DNA from: Lachnospiraceae bacterium
Lineage (GTDB): Bacteria; Bacillota; Clostridia; Lachnospirales; Lachnospiraceae
Reading direction: 5' to 3'
NCBI GenBank assembly: GCA_024403355.1
Contig: JAKSRW010000017.1
Location: 1-64,000, forward strand
Length of the DNA: 64,000 nucleotides
Shown: positions 54,476-63,422 of the stretch, one piece after another
Layout: every line of letters begins with the position of its first letter
Numbering within the stretch: the stretch's first letter is position 1
Notes under the pieces: generated by a model
The model's input: only the letters and a program-made list of their open reading frames with translations
What the model was told of the DNA's origin: nothing
Database searches by the model: none
Position numbers and translations under genes: made by a program

Positions 54476-55885
54476 ATGGCAAATATGAGTTTAGTTAAGA
54501 ATCCTATGCCTACTCAGGAACCCCTTGTAAGAGCTCACAACTTTAATGAGGTTGCTACAGGTTATACAGATGAGATAGCTATGGATGAGGCACTTCGCTG
54601 CCTTAGCTGTAAGAATATGCCCTGTGTTTCAGGATGTCCCGTAAACATTCATATTCCTGCATTTATAGATGAAATCAAGAAGGGTGATTTTGAAGCTGCT
54701 TACCAGATTATTGCAAAAACATCAAGTCTTCCCGCAGTCTGCGGTCGTGTTTGTCCTCAGGAAACACAGTGCGAGAGCAAGTGTGTAAGAGGTATCAAGG
54801 GCGAGCCCGTAGGTATCGGACGTCTTGAGCGTTTCGTAGCTGACTGGCATAATGCAAATACAGTACAGGCACCCGTTGCACCCGAGTCAAACGGACATAA
54901 GGTAGCTGTAGTAGGTTCAGGCCCTTCAGGTCTTACCTGCGCAGGCGATTTAGCTAAGAAGGGCTACAAGGTTACAGTATTTGAGGCACTTCATACAGCA
55001 GGTGGTGTTCTTGTATACGGTATCCCCGAGTTCCGTCTTCCCAAGGCTATCGTAGCCAAGGAAGTAGAGACACTTAAGGCTCTCGGTGTAGATATCGATA
55101 CAAACGTAGTAATCGGTAAGACACTTACTATTGACGAGCTTTTCGAGATGGGCTATGAGGCTGTATTCGTTGGTTCAGGTGCAGGTCTTCCCAACTTCAT
55201 GGGAATCCCCGGAGAGAGCTTAAAGGGCGTTTACTCAGCTAATGAGTTCCTTACCAGAAGCAACCTTATGAAGGCATTCGAGAGCGAGCCTGTTACACCT
55301 ATCATGAAGGGTGGAAATGTAGCAGTAGTCGGCGGCGGTAACGTAGCTATGGATGCTGCCAGAACAGCTTTAAGACTTGGTGCTGACAAGGTATATATTG
55401 TATATCGTCGTTCACTTGATGAGCTTCCCGCAAGAAAGGAAGAGGTTGAGCATGCACAGGAGGAGGGTATCGATTTCCGTCTTCTTTGCAATCCTGTTGA
55501 GGTTCTCGGTTACCAGAATCCCGAGGATCCCAGAGATCCCAAGAATGGTTTCGTAACAGGTATCAAATGTATTAAGATGGAGCTTGGTGAGCCTGATGCC
55601 AGCGGCAGACGTCGCCCTGTAGAAATCGCAGGCAGCGAGTTCGTACTTGATGTTGATACAGTAGTTATCTCAATCGGTACATCACCTAACCCTCTTATCA
55701 AGTCTACTACAGAAGGTCTTGAGGTTAATAAGCGTGGCGGTATCGTAGTAAACGAGGATGGTCTTACATCAAGAAATGCAGTATACGCCGGCGGTGACGC
55801 TGTAACAGGTGCTGCAACAGTTATTTCTGCTATGGGTGCAGGAAAGACAGCTGCCCGTGCAATTGATGAGTATCTCAGCAAATAA
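54476..55885 (+). CDS. nfnB: NfnB-like / GltD-like NADPH oxidoreductase
   Basis: 469 residues. N-terminal Fe-S cysteines ALRCLSCKNMPCVSGCPV and CGRVCPQETQCESKC, then FAD motif KVAVVGSGPSGLTCAGDLAKKGYKV-type and NADPH motif VAVVGGGNVAMDAARTALRLG, ending with YAGGDAVTGAATVISAMGAG. Family shared by GltD (NADPH-GOGAT small subunit) and NfnB. Since the local glutamate synthase has its own flavoprotein and ferredoxin, and nfnA is adjacent, NfnB is the better call; a role in feeding GOGAT cannot be excluded. A terminator follows. Confidence 0.85.
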   Translation: MANMSLVKNPMPTQEPLVRAHNFNEVATGYTDEIAMDEALRCLSCKNMPCVSGCPVNIHIPAFIDEIKKGDFEAAYQIIAKTSSLPAVCGRVCPQETQCESKCVRGIKGEPVGIGRLERFVADWHNANTVQAPVAPESNGHKVAVVGSGPSGLTCAGDLAKKGYKVTVFEALHTAGGVLVYGIPEFRLPKAIVAKEVETLKALGVDIDTNVVIGKTLTIDELFEMGYEAVFVGSGAGLPNFMGIPGESLKGVYSANEFLTRSNLMKAFESEPVTPIMKGGNVAVVGGGNVAMDAARTALRLGADKVYIVYRRSLDELPARKEEVEHAQEEGIDFRLLCNPVEVLGYQNPEDPRDPKNGFVTGIKCIKMELGEPDASGRRRPVEIAGSEFVLDVDTVVISIGTSPNPLIKSTTEGLEVNKRGGIVVNEDGLTSRNAVYAGGDAVTGAATVISAMGAGKTAARAIDEYLSK

Positions 55886-55907
55886 TTTTTATTAATAAAA
55901 AGACATT

Positions 55908-55945
55908 AACACCCGTGACGGAGAATATCCGCTGCGGGTGTTTTT
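55908..55945 (+). terminator. Intrinsic terminator after nfnB
   Basis: AACACCCG (55908-55915) pairs with CGGGTGTT (55935-55942), then T to 55945. Confidence 0.85.
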
Positions 55946-55947
55946 CA

Positions 55948-55993
55948 TTCATAAAAATGTAGAGTTCTGGAAATATTCGTTCATAAAAATGTA
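55948..55993 (+). repeat. Short direct repeat at the edge of the restriction-modification scar
   Basis: TTCATAAAAATGTA occurs at 55948-55961 and again at 55980-55993. The stretch 55946-56054 holds no gene; the next feature is a promoter at 56055. Confidence 0.5.
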
Positions 55994-56054
55994 AATAGCT
56001 CTGAGAGGAGTGATTTTTGAGTGTTGAGTTGGTACCGCTGAAAAAGAATCCGTG

Positions 56055-56083
56055 TTGTGTTCAGAGAATAAAAATGATATAAT
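56055..56083 (+). promoter_or_regulatory. Promoter before the hsdM remnant
   Basis: TTGTGT (56055-56060) and TATAAT (56078-56083), spacer 17, with GAAAGG downstream at 56101. It probably drove the lost hsdM and may now serve rhuM. Confidence 0.5.
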
Positions 56084-56110
56084 AAAACTAATTATACATT
56101 GAAAGGATAA

Positions 56111-56523
56111 CAACTTGAGCTTGGGGATGATGATTCAAAGGGTGATTTGTATGAGTATCTTCTTTCAAAGGTTGCTACAGCAGGTACAAACGGTCAGTTT
56201 AGAACCCCCAGACATATTATAAAGATGTTGGTCGATTTGGTGAAGCCACAGCCGGGTGACACGATTATTGACCCAGCAATGGGTTCTGCCGGATTTCTTA
56301 TTGAAGCTTAGGATTAAAATCGAAGCAGAACTGAGCAGAGTTTCTTTGTTTCGGCATCAGAAATTGTGGCAAATGAATATGATCTTTCTATCAATAAATA
56401 CAAGGAAACTGTTTATGAAGCAGTAGAATATGAGCCTACTGAGGTAATAATGGAAAAGATAGAGCAGATAGAGGAATGTATTTAAATAGAGCTTGCTGAA
56501 TTGAAAAAATTGCTTAATAAGTA
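56111..56523 (+). pseudogene. hsdM: Decayed type I restriction-modification methylase, two fragments
   Basis: Fragment one (56111-56311) reads [20 protein letters not shown] then [14 protein letters not shown] and [13 protein letters not shown], the N6-methyltransferase motif I region of HsdM, and hits a stop at 56309. Fragment two (about 56317-56523) reads RTEQSFFVSASEIVANEYDL, then SINKYKETVYEAVEYEP, the HsdM C terminus, with an internal TAA near 56482. The NPPY motif and most of the protein are missing, so a large deletion has occurred. No active methylase can come from it. Confidence 0.85.
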
Positions 56524-56524
56524 G

Positions 56525-57593
56525 TTTGTAGGGATGAATAGATAATGGAGGCATAATGAAAAATGAAGTGACAATTAGATCAAGCGCAGCAGAGTATCTA
56601 ACATTTATAACGGCAAGCGGAGAGAGCCAAGTAGAAGCAATATATTTTGATGAGAATGTTTGGCTTTCACAGAAAATGATGGGGTTATTGTATGATGTGG
56701 AAGCAAATACAATTACTTATCATTTGCAGAAAGCCTTTAAGGATGGTGAGCTAGAAGAAGATTCAGTTACTCGAAAATTTCGAGTAACTGCTTCTGATGA
56801 TAAAAATTACACCATAAAACATTACAATTTGAAAGCAATTATTTCTGTTGGAAATAAAGTTGATTCACCTAAAGCAATTCAATTTCGTAAATGGGCAAAT
56901 GATGTAATTGAACAATATACGATTAAAGGTTTTGCAATCGATGATGAAAGACTTAAAAATGGTGGAACAATTCTTACAAAACAGTATTTTGAAGAATTGC
57001 TTGAAAGAATTCGTGAAATCCGATTATCGGAGCGAAAGTTTTATCAAAAAATAACAGATATATATGCTACTTCTGTTGATTATGATTCAAAATCAGAGAC
57101 AACAAAAAAATTCTTTGCGGCTGTTCAAAATAAAATTCATTATGCAATACATGGAAATACTGCAGCAGAAATTGTATATAATAGAGCAGATTCTAACAAA
57201 GAACATATGGGGTTAACTACATGGAATGGCGCTCCTACCAGTAAAATTCATAAATATGATGTTGTAATTGCTAAAAACTATTTGTCAGAAAAAGAATTGA
57301 CGAATATGGGAAGACTGGTAAATGCATATTTGGATTTGGCAGAATTACAAGCTGAAAGAAATATCCCAATGACAATGAATGATTGGGAAAAACGATTAAA
57401 TGGTTTTCTTCAGATGATGGATTATGGTGTGTTATCAGACAATGGAAAAGTAACTGCCGAAATGGCTCGCATTCACGCAGAAAGTGAGTTTGAGAAATAT
57501 CGAAAAATACAAGATTGTATATATCAAAGTGATTTCGATAGATTTATGGAATTAGAAAATAAGATAAAGAGTGATTCGGATTTGTAGGGATGA
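56525..57593. repeat. 13-bp direct repeats flanking rhuM
   Basis: TTTGTAGGGATGA lies at 56525-56537 and at 57581-57593, on either side of the rhuM gene (the second overlaps its stop codon). It may reflect duplication or deletion at gene junctions of the old operon. Confidence 0.6.
56556..57587 (+). CDS. rhuM: RhuM-family protein
   Basis: 343 residues of the RhuM (virulence_RhuM) family. Motifs: VWLSQKMMGLLYDVEANTIT, EDSVTRKFRVTASDDKNYT, HYNLKAIISVGNKVDSPKA, FRKWANDVIEQYTIKGFAIDDERLK and NKIHYAIHGNTAAEIV. RhuM genes commonly sit inside type I restriction-modification loci; biochemical role is unsettled. The frame is intact, while flanking hsd genes are wrecked. It is clearly more AT-rich than neighbouring genes, indicating transfer. 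TGGAGG precedes ATG 56556. Confidence 0.88.
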   Translation: MKNEVTIRSSAAEYLTFITASGESQVEAIYFDENVWLSQKMMGLLYDVEANTITYHLQKAFKDGELEEDSVTRKFRVTASDDKNYTIKHYNLKAIISVGNKVDSPKAIQFRKWANDVIEQYTIKGFAIDDERLKNGGTILTKQYFEELLERIREIRLSERKFYQKITDIYATSVDYDSKSETTKKFFAAVQNKIHYAIHGNTAAEIVYNRADSNKEHMGLTTWNGAPTSKIHKYDVVIAKNYLSEKELTNMGRLVNAYLDLAELQAERNIPMTMNDWEKRLNGFLQMMDYGVLSDNGKVTAEMARIHAESEFEKYRKIQDCIYQSDFDRFMELENKIKSDSDL

Positions 57594-57789
57594 TGTAGAT
57601 GAGAGTAAAGCAAGTGATCTTGTCAGAAGATTTGATTATCTTATGTACAGTATTAAATTAGGACTTCTTCAGGGTAAGAATGTGAATGCTCCTATTGATA
57701 CTGTTGTAACTACAGCAATATTATTGTCTGCTAACTATACAATTCCGCAGGTGGCTGCGCATAAAGATACGATTCAGATGGTTCAATAG
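57571..57789 (+). pseudogene. hsdR: Fragment of type I restriction enzyme R subunit, C-terminal end
   Basis: About 65 codons in a frame overlapping the rhuM end: DVDESKASDLVRRFDYLMYS, then LGLLQGKN and NYTIPQVAAHKDTIQ. It resembles the C-terminal helical region of HsdR. No proper start, no helicase or nuclease motif. With the hsdM fragments it marks a dead type I locus; no hsdS remnant is visible. Assignment to HsdR is moderate. Confidence 0.55.
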
Positions 57790-57857
57790 GAAGAATTCTG
57801 AACTGCAGGGGTGAATTACTGGTAAACGGATTCTCAATATGCAGCATCTTATTATGC

Positions 57858-57877
57858 GTGACAGGAGAAGCGGTCAC
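57858..57877 (+). repeat. Copy of the GTGAC hairpin repeat
   Basis: GTGAC (57858-57862) and GTCAC (57873-57877), same spacing as at 24144-24163, sharing GAAGCGGTCACGAG. It lies just past the hsd remnants, before the aldo/keto reductase. Confidence 0.65.
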
Positions 57878-57933
57878 GAGCATGATTTTGAAAAATTTAT
57901 GGGTAGAATAGTTTTTTTTTGAAGGAGAAGCAG

Positions 57934-59082
57934 ATGAATTACAGAAAACTTGGTAAAACAGGACTTATGGTTAGTGAAATTGGCTTTGGCGGAGAGTGGC
58001 TGGAGCGTCATAAGGTTGAGGAAAGTGTAGAGCTTATTAAGTATGCGGGATCAAAGGGTATAAATATTATAGACTGCTGGATGGCGGACCCGAAATCACG
58101 CGATATTATAGGTGAGGCAATTAAGGATAACAGAAGTGAATGGTATATTCAGGGACATCTGGGCTCTGTCTGGAAGGATGGGCAGTATAACAGAATCAGA
58201 GATATGGAATATGTTCGACCTGCCTTCGAGGATCTGCTTCAGAGATTACAGACGGATTATATTGACCTTGGTATGATTCATTATGTGGATTCCGAGGAGG
58301 AATGGGACAGCCTGCAGAGCTCGGATTTCATGAAATATGTATTTGAGCTTAAGGAAAAGGGTATTATTAAGCATATCGGTATGAGCTCTCATAATCCGAA
58401 GGTGGCTGTAAAGGCTGCGAAGACAGACTATATTGAAATGATTATGTTCAGCATTAATCCGGCCTTTGATATGCTTCCGGGACGCGCTGAGATTATTGAT
58501 GATATGTTTGCGGATAATTTCGATGAGAAGCTTAAGGGTACTGATCCGGAGAGAGCAGATTTCTATAAGGTTTGTGAGGAGAATAATGTCGGACTTACGG
58601 TTATGAAGCCTTATGCGGGCGGACGCTTATTTGATGCGCAGAGATCACCCTTTGGAGTGGCACTTACACCGGTACAGTGCATCAGCTACGTATTTTCGAT
58701 TCCTGCGGTTGCATCGGTTCTTTGCGGCTATGATACAACGGAGCAGATTGATATGGCTCTTAAGTTTGAGACCGCAACAGATGAAGAAAAGGACTATGCT
58801 TCGGTTATTGCCAATGCGCCTCTTCATTCCTATAAGGGTCAGTGTACCTATTGCGGACACTGCAAGCCCTGTCCTGTAGATATTGATATAGCTATGGTAA
58901 ATAAGTTCTATGACCTTGCTACAATTCAGGGGGCTGTTCCTGAATCAGTCAAATCACATTATGAGCTGCTTGACAGCCATGCATCGGATTGTCTCGGCTG
59001 TCAGAGCTGTGAGGAGAGATGTCCCTTCGGTGTAAAGATTTCTGAACGAATGACTATGACGGCAGAGCTTTTCGGACTCTGA
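57934..59082 (+). CDS. Aldo/keto reductase with C-terminal 2[4Fe-4S] ferredoxin domain
   Basis: 382 residues. AKR barrel (MNYRKLGKTGLMVSEIGFGG; IHYVDSEEEWD; HIGMSSHNP; MKPYAGG) followed by ferredoxin-type cysteines CTYCGHCKPCPV and CLGCQSCEERCPFG. This fusion is common in clostridia; electrons may come from ferredoxin rather than NADPH alone (inference). In the first barrel motif the usual D-x-A-x-x-Y is altered (IIDCWMADPKSRD), so the catalytic Tyr may be missing. ATG 57934 follows AAGGAGAAG. Confidence 0.87.
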   Translation: MNYRKLGKTGLMVSEIGFGGEWLERHKVEESVELIKYAGSKGINIIDCWMADPKSRDIIGEAIKDNRSEWYIQGHLGSVWKDGQYNRIRDMEYVRPAFEDLLQRLQTDYIDLGMIHYVDSEEEWDSLQSSDFMKYVFELKEKGIIKHIGMSSHNPKVAVKAAKTDYIEMIMFSINPAFDMLPGRAEIIDDMFADNFDEKLKGTDPERADFYKVCEENNVGLTVMKPYAGGRLFDAQRSPFGVALTPVQCISYVFSIPAVASVLCGYDTTEQIDMALKFETATDEEKDYASVIANAPLHSYKGQCTYCGHCKPCPVDIDIAMVNKFYDLATIQGAVPESVKSHYELLDSHASDCLGCQSCEERCPFGVKISERMTMTAELFGL

Positions 59083-59120
59083 AAATTAGCATCTGTTGAC
59101 GATTTATTGCTAAAAAAATA

Positions 59121-59149
59121 TTGTAAAGCATAGAATTATAGGGTATAAT
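59121..59149 (+). promoter_or_regulatory. Promoter of the chemoreceptor gene
   Basis: TTGTAA (59121-59126) and TATAAT (59144-59149), spacer 17. No sigma-28 motility promoter was recognised. Confidence 0.55.
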
Positions 59150-59198
59150 AAAAGTTACGAGAATGTATCATAATTTTTGATATGCGGAGTGATTGCTT

Positions 59199-61169
59199 AT
59201 GAAAAATAAACAGAGATCTATTATCAAACATTTACGTCAAAATATTATTATAGGCATAATTATTATCTGTCTGGCTATTGAACTGGGTTCGATATTTTCT
59301 ATTAACAAAGAATTAACCGCTGATACCGAAGAGCAGGTTATTCTTGAGGCTGCTTCGGAGGCAAAATATGTTGAAGCCTGGCTGTCGAAGAAAATTTCCG
59401 AGACAGAGCTTATAGCAGAGGCTGTAAGTGTGATGGATGATCTTTCTGATACAAATGTTTCGGATTATCTGACAAAAAGTGTGGCAAGGGATTCTGATGT
59501 TTTGAACTGGTATCTCTGTAGGGAAAACCTTAAGTATGTAGTATATAACGGCGGAACCTTTGACCTTGATCCTACTGAGCGTGCATGGTGGACCGAAGCA
59601 TGGTCGAAGAATGCTACCATCGTTACAGATGCATATGTAGATGCAAATACCGGAGCTATTGTTGTTTCCGTAGCCACGCCTTTTTATCTGAAGGGCAATA
59701 TTAAGTCAGTTATTCTTGCGGATATTACAATGGATACTCTGGTTAAGACTCTGACTAACATTGATAACGAAAATATTTCTATATTCATGACTGCTTCTGA
59801 CGGAACCATTATTCTTCATAATAATGAGGATTATTGCATGAAGCCTGACGGCAGCACAACCTCTGTTAAGGATATTTCAAATATTGATATTAAAAAAGAT
59901 GAAGTTCAAAGCTACAAGGATGAGAACGGAGATACTAACTTACTCAGTCTTAAATCCATTAGTCAGAACGGCTGGCTTGTAGGTGTTTATATCGCTGATT
60001 CATACAGAATTTCGCGTATTCTGAAGGTAGTTCTTTTTATCCTTCTGGCGGGTGTGATTGTGGCAACAGGTGCAATAATAAGCTTTATCTTCCTGCTTAA
60101 GCAGCAGCTTGCACCTATGAATGAGATGAAGTCATTCGTGAAGAATGCCGTTGTCGGTGAAGAGAATGTTCCTTTCTTCAAAAAGGAAAAGGCCGAGATT
60201 GCATTTCTTATCAATGAACTCAGGGAAAAATTTATCGAGACCATTCGTAAGACTAAGTCTGAAATGGGTAATATTGATGATTCTGTTCAGGGTACAATTA
60301 CTTCGGTTTCTACAATGTCTGATACTGTAACCGATATTTCACTTGTTATCGAGAAGACGGTTGCTTCTCTTGAGACACAGACAAACAGCATTAATAATAT
60401 TAATGCAGACTGTGCCACTATTTCGAACGCATCACAGGTTGTTGCACAGCAGGCACAGGAAATGGCTTACAAGGCCAGTGAGATTGTGGAAAGCGTTAAT
60501 AAGCTTGCACCTAAGATGCAGGCAGATAAGGATGCCATCCGAAAGGGTAATGAGGCAAGCCGCTGTAGGCTTGAGGCAGCTATTGCTCAGGCTGAATGCA
60601 TTAAAGAGATTACCAGTATTTCAAATGCCATTCAGCAGATTGCTTCTCAGACCAAGCTTCTTTCACTTAATGCTTCTATCGAAAGTGCGAGAGCGGGCGA
60701 GTCCGGCAGAGGCTTTGCTGTTGTTGCCGATGAAATCAGAAGTCTTTCTGAGGAGACCGGCGCTGAGATTAATAAGATTACCGAACTTACACGGACATTG
60801 CTTGATGCGGTTGATGCTCTTTCAAAGGAGAGCACAAATTCAATGAAGAACCAGGCTAATGATATCGCAAAGGCTTATGAAATCATTGATAATCTTGCTG
60901 CAGAATATAAATCAAGTGCAGAGTATTATGCTAATATTTCGGCTGATTTGGGAGCAAATTCACAGGAGCTTTCTGCTTCGGTTGAGGCTGTGGCTGCTTC
61001 TGTTGCGGAGATTACCGAGAGTCAGCGCGGAGTAAATGATGCCATGAATACTGCTAACAGTAATATTCAGAGTATGGTTACTGATGCTGACAGCCTTAAG
61101 TCCAGTGTAGAGGATGTACTTAAATCAGTAGGAGAGGTTAGCGGAAATATTAAGCAGTTTAATGTATAA
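59199..61169 (+). CDS. Methyl-accepting chemotaxis protein with Cache-type sensor
   Basis: 656 residues. TM1 at about 16-36 ([20 protein letters not shown]), extracytoplasmic dCache-like sensor about 40-275 ([47 protein letters not shown]), TM2 about 281-305, then a short linker and the cytoplasmic coiled-coil. The signalling hairpin reads [20 protein letters not shown] then [19 protein letters not shown], the MCP signature. Senses small molecules, perhaps amino or carboxylic acids, and signals to CheA. No other chemotaxis gene is nearby. ATG 59199 follows GCGGAGTGA. Confidence 0.93.
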   Translation: MKNKQRSIIKHLRQNIIIGIIIICLAIELGSIFSINKELTADTEEQVILEAASEAKYVEAWLSKKISETELIAEAVSVMDDLSDTNVSDYLTKSVARDSDVLNWYLCRENLKYVVYNGGTFDLDPTERAWWTEAWSKNATIVTDAYVDANTGAIVVSVATPFYLKGNIKSVILADITMDTLVKTLTNIDNENISIFMTASDGTIILHNNEDYCMKPDGSTTSVKDISNIDIKKDEVQSYKDENGDTNLLSLKSISQNGWLVGVYIADSYRISRILKVVLFILLAGVIVATGAIISFIFLLKQQLAPMNEMKSFVKNAVVGEENVPFFKKEKAEIAFLINELREKFIETIRKTKSEMGNIDDSVQGTITSVSTMSDTVTDISLVIEKTVASLETQTNSINNINADCATISNASQVVAQQAQEMAYKASEIVESVNKLAPKMQADKDAIRKGNEASRCRLEAAIAQAECIKEITSISNAIQQIASQTKLLSLNASIESARAGESGRGFAVVADEIRSLSEETGAEINKITELTRTLLDAVDALSKESTNSMKNQANDIAKAYEIIDNLAAEYKSSAEYYANISADLGANSQELSASVEAVAASVAEITESQRGVNDAMNTANSNIQSMVTDADSLKSSVEDVLKSVGEVSGNIKQFNV

Positions 61170-61186
61170 ATCAGTATTGAACTTTT

Positions 61187-61220
61187 CACCTGCATTGCAT
61201 TTTGTGATGCAGGTGTTTTT
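61187..61220 (+). terminator. Intrinsic terminator after the chemoreceptor gene
   Basis: CACCTGCAT (61187-61195) pairs with ATGCAGGTG (61207-61215), then five T. Confidence 0.88.
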
Positions 61221-61264
61221 AAAATTTTAGCAAAATTTACGATTGAATTCGGAAAAGAGGCAGA

Positions 61265-62824
61265 ATGATAGAGCTGGTATCGGTGGAAAATATGCGCCGA
61301 AGTGATAAATATACTATAGACAATTTTGTTGACAGTAAAGAGCTGATGTATAGGGCCGGTCTGGGATTCTATAATTCAGTGGAATGGACGGGACCGGTGG
61401 CAGTAGTTTGCGGCAGCGGCAACAATGCGGGTGACGGCTTTGTGATAGCAAAGCTTCTTCATGACAATAATATAGACTGCTGTCTTTATATTATATCTGA
61501 TAAGATGTCGGAGGATGGCAGGTATTATTTCGAAATCTGCAGAGATGCAGGGGTAGCTTATAAATTTGTTAATAGAAATATAACTGATGAAAATCAAAAT
61601 GAAGTGATACAAACTGCCGGAATAAACAGTAGATTCAGCTTTAAAGATTATAAGATGATAGTAGACTGTATTTTCGGTACGGGCTTTCACGGAACCGTAA
61701 AGGGGATAGCTGCTGAAATAATTAAGGCTATAAATGAGAGCGGAGCTTATGTTGTGTCCGTGGATATTAACAGCGGGCTGAACGGTGATTCCGGAATGGC
61801 CGAGCTTTGCGTTAAATCAGACCTGACTGTAGCTGTCGGCAGCTTTAAGCCCGGACATTTCCTTAATATGGCTAAGGACATGATAAAGTCAAAGGTGAAT
61901 GTGGATATAGGTATTAAGCCTCTTGATAAGCCCTATAAGCTGCTTGAGGTGACAGACCTTACAGAAGTATTTCCCGAACGTAAAAATCACTCAAATAAGG
62001 GTACATACGGCTATCTGGCGCTTATCGGAGGTTCGCTGAAATATAACGGCGCGATACGTCTGGCATATATGGCTAATGCAGCCATGAGGTCAGGTGCGGG
62101 TGTTGTGAAGCTGGCCACCCCGAAAAGCATATGCAGGGAGCTTATCCCGAATATTCTGGAAACTACGCTTTTTCCTCTTTCGGATAATGACGGCGATGTA
62201 GTTTTTGTCCGTGAGGAGATAGACAGCCTGATTAAAAATGTGAAGACTGTGGCCTTTGGCATGGGAATCGGTCTGTCTGAAGAATCGGCAAAGATTCTGG
62301 AATACCTTCTTAAGGTATATAAGGGGACGCTGATTATTGATGCGGACGGACTTACTATTTTTTCTAAAATAGATAAGGAATTGATTAAAAATGCCGGCTG
62401 TAAGCTGGTGCTTACGCCCCACATAAAGGAGTTTTCCAGACTTACAGGCTGCAAGGTAGCTGAAATCTTTGCGTCACCGATAGAAAAGGCTAAAAATTAT
62501 GCAAAGGAAAACGGACTGGTACTTCTGCTGAAGGGGCCTTCGACAATTATTACAGACGGTGAAGAAGTATTTATTACAGACCGGGGCTGTGCAGGCATGG
62601 CAACCGCAGGCAGTGGGGATGTATTGTCCGGCATAGTTGCGGCGACCTGCGCCTACTGTAAGGATTTGCTTTTGGCTACTGCCGCAGCAGCTTATATAAA
62701 CGGCAGGGCAGGTGAGCTGGCAGAGGCTGAATTTGGTTCGATAAGTATGATAGCGGGAGATACCGTAGCAAAGCTTCCCGCGGCTATCATGGAAATACAG
62801 GGAATTGAAAGGAATGATAAATAA
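61265..62824 (+). CDS. nnr: Bifunctional NAD(P)HX epimerase / ADP-dependent dehydratase
   Basis: 519 residues. The N-terminal YjeF domain (about 1-210: VVCGSGNNAGDGFVIAKLL; MIVDCIFGTGFHG; SVDINSGLNGDSG) epimerises hydrated NAD(P)H; the C-terminal ribokinase-like domain (about 225-515: KGTYGYLALIGGSLKYNGA; LIIDADGLTIFSK; LTPHIKEFSRLTG; GCAGMATAGSGDVLSGIVAA) dehydrates the S form with ADP. Together they repair damaged nicotinamide cofactors. ATG 61265 follows AAAGAGGCAG. The GNAT gene starts two bases after its stop. Confidence 0.95.
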   Translation: MIELVSVENMRRSDKYTIDNFVDSKELMYRAGLGFYNSVEWTGPVAVVCGSGNNAGDGFVIAKLLHDNNIDCCLYIISDKMSEDGRYYFEICRDAGVAYKFVNRNITDENQNEVIQTAGINSRFSFKDYKMIVDCIFGTGFHGTVKGIAAEIIKAINESGAYVVSVDINSGLNGDSGMAELCVKSDLTVAVGSFKPGHFLNMAKDMIKSKVNVDIGIKPLDKPYKLLEVTDLTEVFPERKNHSNKGTYGYLALIGGSLKYNGAIRLAYMANAAMRSGAGVVKLATPKSICRELIPNILETTLFPLSDNDGDVVFVREEIDSLIKNVKTVAFGMGIGLSEESAKILEYLLKVYKGTLIIDADGLTIFSKIDKELIKNAGCKLVLTPHIKEFSRLTGCKVAEIFASPIEKAKNYAKENGLVLLLKGPSTIITDGEEVFITDRGCAGMATAGSGDVLSGIVAATCAYCKDLLLATAAAAYINGRAGELAEAEFGSISMIAGDTVAKLPAAIMEIQGIERNDK

Positions 62825-62825
62825 T

Positions 62826-63293
62826 ATGACAGTACGTGTAGCGGAAAAAAAGGATATTAAGGAGATTTTGAGACTCTTATTGCAGGTTAATCAGGTGCAT
62901 GCGGACGGACGCCCGGACCTATTCAAGAACGGAGGACAAAAGTATACGGAGGCCGATCTTGAGGAGAAAATGCGTAGAAGCGGTGAGCTGATATTTGTAG
63001 CACTTGAGAATGATAGTTTATTGGGCTATTCTTTTATTGAAATTGAAGAAAATGAAGAAACTACCAGCGTATATTCACATAAAACAGTCTACATTGATGA
63101 CCTCTGCGTAGATGAGAAGTCGAGAGGAAAGCATGTGGGAGCAACACTTTTTCAGAGAGTGAAGGAATATGCAAAGGAGATTGATGCATACAGAGTTACC
63201 CTCCGTGTGTGGGAGTGTAATCCTTCAGCCAGGGCATTTTATGATGCAATGGGGCTTAAGCCTATGTATACAGAGATGGAAATGATTCTCTGA
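62826..63293 (+). CDS. GNAT-family N-acetyltransferase
   Basis: 155 residues. MTVRVAEKKDIKEILRLLLQ start, VYIDDLCVDEKSRGKHVGATLF with acetyl-CoA loop RGKHVG, then LRVWECNPSARAFYDAMGLKPMYTEMEM at the end: a complete single-domain GNAT, resembling AacC/YhfO-type enzymes. ATG 62826 is preferred to the in-frame ATG at 62814, which abuts GAAAGGA. Likely cotranscribed with nnr. Substrate unknown. Confidence 0.9.
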   Translation: MTVRVAEKKDIKEILRLLLQVNQVHADGRPDLFKNGGQKYTEADLEEKMRRSGELIFVALENDSLLGYSFIEIEENEETTSVYSHKTVYIDDLCVDEKSRGKHVGATLFQRVKEYAKEIDAYRVTLRVWECNPSARAFYDAMGLKPMYTEMEMIL

Positions 63294-63314
63294 TTGGTGA
63301 TTTTTAACGAATTC

Positions 63315-63364
63315 TGCAATACATTTGCCATTATTTTTGGTGTGCTGATGTATTGCATTTTTTT
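63315..63364 (+). terminator. Intrinsic terminator after the GNAT gene
   Basis: TGCAATACAT (63315-63324) pairs with ATGTATTGCA (63348-63357), then seven T. Confidence 0.88.
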
Positions 63365-63422
63365 ATTTCTAGTGCTATAACAAAATTCGTGTCAAATTAA
63401 TTATAATAGGGAGATTACTATT

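Noticed and set aside
54476..55885. Glutamate synthase small subunit (gltD) as primary call
   Set aside because: The neighbour is NfnA-like, and the split GOGAT operon has its own flavoprotein and ferredoxin, so NfnB is the better call; kept as an alternative in the entry.
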